Positions 31,726-34,500 of a stretch of DNA of 34,500 nucleotides are shown one piece after another (within the stretch, counting starts at the first letter, position 1; every line of letters starts with the position of its first letter). The notes below the pieces were generated by a model. It searched no databases and was not told the origin of the DNA. It was given only the letters and a program-made list of their open reading frames with translations. Where the stretch lies: contig JAFUMF010000084.1 of assembly GCA_017482945.1 (NCBI GenBank), positions 1 to 34,500 of the forward strand, read 5' to 3'. This DNA is from Lachnospiraceae bacterium. Its GTDB lineage: Bacteria > Bacillota > Clostridia > Lachnospirales > Lachnospiraceae. A program made the position numbers and the translations under genes.

Positions 31726-34500
31726 ATGGGACGGTTTAGGAAAATATGGAGAATCAGAAAACGGATGATAGCAGGTTTGCTGGCGCTGGTGTTGGGAGTA
31801 TCTGGAATTAGTGTGCCGGTTCCGGCGCTAGGTTCAAATGTCTGGCCGCAAAAGTCAACAGCCCCGTTTTACTGTCTGGATGGAGGAAAAGGATGGAAGG
31901 CTTCTGACCGGTATGAAATTTACAAATATGATACATTGCCCTCAGCGCTGACTGAAATTCAGGCGAGACGATTATTCTGGGCTTATCCGTCCAACTGGAA
32001 TGCATTAAAGGAGGCAGCTGCAAAATATGATACGGAATTGTATGCTGCTATTTCCACAACCGTCTCTGGCCCCAATATTGTTAAGAAAGTCAAAGATGAT
32101 AAAAGTACGAAATTTGCCTGGGTGGCAGATAACCCGGAAATAGAGGCCAGGGCAATTGGTGTCCTTGAGAAAATGGCGGGCAAAGCTATGACTGGGGGAA
32201 AAGACGCTCCTGCCGAGATCAGGGATGCAACTTCTGAAGAACAGGCTGTATCGATTACCGTTCCTGCATTTAATAGTGGTCCGGCATCATTAAATACAGA
32301 GTTTAAACTAGACAGTGAATTTATTCGTGATATTGCAAAAATAGAAGCTCAGAGTGTTTGGGATAATGGTTCTACAGGTGGAGATGTTGGCTGGCTTGAC
32401 GCATCGCAGGAGAAAAATATTGTGAAGGCCGTTATGGGTGATGAGCTTTATGAAATTACATGGAGTGGCGATTCCATCAAAATTCATAACAATGGATCTG
32501 CAGTCGCGAATGAGAATGCCATTGGAAGCGAGATGTCTGACGAGGAGCGGTACAACAAAACAACGGTGCGGTACAAAATCACCATGAGGGAGAATTCCGG
32601 CTGGTATACAGAAGGAAGCTGGAATGATAATTATTTGAGAGAGTGGATGGATTTTAAGGCTTGTACCAATTCTCCGGGTCATCAGCGTTTATACAAAGCA
32701 GATATCCGTATTGTACCTTCGGATCAGGTGTTCTATCTGGTCATTGGGCAGGGAGAGTCTGCTGATTTGGCACCTGCACCTGAGTACGGAACGGAAACAG
32801 TAGATGTGGAGTTTCAGATTTTCAAGCATGAAGAGACCTTTGAATCCACATATAATGTGAAACTCAAGAAAATTGATGATGAAACGGAAATGCCGTTGAA
32901 AGGAAGTCAGTTTTATTTGTATGAGGCGTTTGAAAGCGACGATATGGCCGGGGAAGATGAGTGGAATGGAGGCTTGTCAGGAGAGCGGTTGAGTTTTCGT
33001 CCGTGGAGTGGTTTTCAGATTTTCTCGGAAGGTACGACCGATGAAAAGGGAGAGCTGGTGCATACAGACAGCAGGAGCTACATCTATTCGAAAACGTACT
33101 GTGACGGACATAAGCTTCCAGACTGGGTGACTGTGAAAGAAGAGGATGATGACGAAACAGAGAGTGAAGATGAAGAGTCGGAGGGAAATGAAGAGGAAGA
33201 GGGAAAGGACAGTGCGAAAGACGCAAATAGAAATGCAGCCATGCAGTGGATGGAACTGGTGGAAGCATGTAATGCAGCAGCAGAAGGAAGTGGAGGAACG
33301 CATTTCCACTGGCTGGTAGAGGAAGGAAGCCTGGAAGAAGTTCAAGGGGTATTGGATAGTGGAGAGGCGGAAGAATTAATAGGATCAGCAGCATCCAGCG
33401 GATTGGATTCCCAGACGGCATTTGAGCAATCGGGATGTAAAGACGATTGCGAAGCAACCTATGAAAATTTTATCAATTTGCGATTTAGCTATACATGGAA
33501 AGAAATTCAGGCTCGAACAGGATATATTCTGCATGGAGTCCATGAGGACGACAGGCCAATCGAAGTCATTTCGACAAATGCATCTGAAGCAGGTGCAGAC
33601 GCGGTTCTAAGAGAGGGAAGCAGCGATGAGATTGAAGCTCACGTGTGGTATACAGGAAACAATGAAGAACGGCGAAGCAGACAAATGCAGGCGGAGATAC
33701 TGCTTGACAGGCATGTGGAAATCGAGCAGATTGAGGGGATGAATGCAGGCAAAGATTTTTATGAGAAAGAACAGGAGCCAGGAGAAACGGTTGCTTTGAT
33801 GCAGGTGACTCTTGAAGCGGCGAAGGGGAAGGTTTGGAATGCAAGCGATTCCAATTCTGGGACAGATTTCAATCCCACAACAAGTTCTAATGCAACAACA
33901 GATTCGAATGCAGCCAGTAATTCCAATGCAAAATCGGAGATTAAGGCAAAACGCAGGGGGATTTTTTCAGCGATGGCTGACTATTTGGCACATGTATTCG
34001 AAATGGATGATGGGGATGAGTCAGAAGATGATTATGACGACGAGTGGGAAAGTTCTGGAAGCTCCGGAGCGTTTGAAATGTATTTGATGTCTGCAGAAGA
34101 AGACAGGATCCATCATATAGAGAAAGGAAGTACCGATATATTTTCTTATCCAAACGATACAGATCCGAATCGGGATTATTGGCTTGTCCGAAATCATCGG
34201 ACCGAAGGAGAGATTCACATCAACAAGCGTGACATGGATTTATATAAGGGGGAGTCTGGTGTGTATTCTGCCTACGGGGATACGGAAGGTGACGGGACGT
34301 TAGAAGGTGCGATTTATGGACTTTTTGCGGCGGAAGATATTCTCCATCCGGATTCCGACCTTTTAAGTCATAGCGAATTTTCGAATACGGGATTCGTATA
34401 TAGAAAAAATGATCTGGTTTCGGTGGCGGAAACAGATTCTTATGGAAATGCGAGTTTTGAAAACTTTACAGTGGCTCCGGGAATGACCTACGACTATGAA
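31726..34500 (+). CDS. large SpaA-type surface protein, 5' part only, possible thioester domain
   Basis: The frame runs open from the ATG at 31726 (GGGGATAGGAT upstream) to the window edge, 925 codons with no stop. A basic, hydrophobic signal (RKRMIAGLLALVLGVSG) ends near PVPALG. The next 250 residues start with STAPFYCLDGGKGW (Cys50) and EIQARRLFWAYP, similar to Gram-positive thioester domains; this is tentative. A SpaA-type domain begins around nt 32850 (YNVKLKKIDDETEMPLKGSQF). A very acidic stretch (nt about 33136-33200) and a long linker with SNA motifs follow. A second SpaA-type domain starts near nt 34210 (EIHINKRDMDLY...GAIYGLFAAEDI). SpaA domains form isopeptide-stabilised stalks. The anchor lies beyond the window. 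Confidence 0.78.
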   Translation, partial: MGRFRKIWRIRKRMIAGLLALVLGVSGISVPVPALGSNVWPQKSTAPFYCLDGGKGWKASDRYEIYKYDTLPSALTEIQARRLFWAYPSNWNALKEAAAKYDTELYAAISTTVSGPNIVKKVKDDKSTKFAWVADNPEIEARAIGVLEKMAGKAMTGGKDAPAEIRDATSEEQAVSITVPAFNSGPASLNTEFKLDSEFIRDIAKIEAQSVWDNGSTGGDVGWLDASQEKNIVKAVMGDELYEITWSGDSIKIHNNGSAVANENAIGSEMSDEERYNKTTVRYKITMRENSGWYTEGSWNDNYLREWMDFKACTNSPGHQRLYKADIRIVPSDQVFYLVIGQGESADLAPAPEYGTETVDVEFQIFKHEETFESTYNVKLKKIDDETEMPLKGSQFYLYEAFESDDMAGEDEWNGGLSGERLSFRPWSGFQIFSEGTTDEKGELVHTDSRSYIYSKTYCDGHKLPDWVTVKEEDDDETESEDEESEGNEEEEGKDSAKDANRNAAMQWMELVEACNAAAEGSGGTHFHWLVEEGSLEEVQGVLDSGEAEELIGSAASSGLDSQTAFEQSGCKDDCEATYENFINLRFSYTWKEIQARTGYILHGVHEDDRPIEVISTNASEAGADAVLREGSSDEIEAHVWYTGNNEERRSRQMQAEILLDRHVEIEQIEGMNAGKDFYEKEQEPGETVALMQVTLEAAKGKVWNASDSNSGTDFNPTTSSNATTDSNAASNSNAKSEIKAKRRGIFSAMADYLAHVFEMDDGDESEDDYDDEWESSGSSGAFEMYLMSAEEDRIHHIEKGSTDIFSYPNDTDPNRDYWLVRNHRTEGEIHINKRDMDLYKGESGVYSAYGDTEGDGTLEGAIYGLFAAEDILHPDSDLLSHSEFSNTGFVYRKNDLVSVAETDSYGNASFENFTVAPGMTYDYE

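Noticed and set aside
32864..33457. Minus-strand frame of 197 codons in the SpaA-type gene region
   Set aside because: It mirrors the acidic low-complexity coding region of a continuous + strand frame, giving a Pro/Leu/His-rich sequence with no features.
17612..34500. Mobile element or recent island carrying the surface cluster
   Set aside because: No integrase, transposase, tRNA attachment site or flanking direct repeats were seen inside the window, though the right end is not included.

Overview
The window looks like chromosomal DNA from a spore-forming, low-to-mid-GC Gram-positive of the Clostridia, most likely a gut Lachnospiraceae. The reasons are a RicT/TrmN6/RsmI block, SpmA, strong AGGAGG ribosome binding sites, a clostridial fabH-acpP-fabK-fabD-fabG-fabF-accB-fabZ-accC-accDA operon, and surface proteins of SpaA, BspA and SipW types. 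No ribosomal RNA or species marker is present, so the genus is not called. All genes but one (an ECF transporter S component) are on the + strand.

Layout. (1) 1-2.06 kb: the 3' end of ricT, then trmN6 and rsmI, a housekeeping RNA-modification block closed by a bidirectional terminator. (2) 2.17-5.83 kb: a minus-strand ECF S component, then divergently an RbsD/FucU-like mutarotase and two tandem paralogous amidohydrolases. This looks like a small uptake and breakdown unit for an unknown substrate. (3) 5.97-16.9 kb: the type II fatty acid synthesis operon. It starts from a consensus promoter with a TTTGAAAATCAAA operator between its -35 and -10, with a near copy downstream and another copy before acpP. 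The carboxyltransferase is a single AccD-AccA fusion, and a second FabK-like flavoprotein follows after a hairpin. (4) 16.98-17.6 kb: spmA without spmB. (5) 17.6-22.6 kb: a compact type IV pilus-type operon with one pilin, a short prepilin peptidase, a PilC platform, three further prepilins and a PilB ATPase, and no PilT or PilMNO. (6) 22.8-34.5 kb: a surface-protein cluster. It holds a lipoprotein, a large GLUG-like protein with cell-wall-binding repeats, a TasA-like protein with a SipW-type signal, a chimera joining a TasA-like domain to cell-wall-binding repeats, a SipW-type signal peptidase, a BspA-like repeat protein that also has a SipW-type leader, and the first 925 codons of a large SpaA-type protein that runs off the window.

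How the parts may work together. Regions 5 and 6 are adjacent, co-directional and mostly tightly packed, with several stop/start overlaps. The most interesting hypothesis is one envelope-assembly locus that couples a minimal type IV pilus-like machine to a SipW-processed, TasA-like fibre system anchored through cell-wall-binding repeats, plus a large SpaA-type adhesin. The gene content is visible in the sequence. The functional coupling is inference. Further regulatory features stand out: a 15-codon leader ORF with a hairpin at its start codon just before the TasA-like gene, a terminator after the first pilin gene, and an spmA ribosome binding site lying inside a terminator hairpin.
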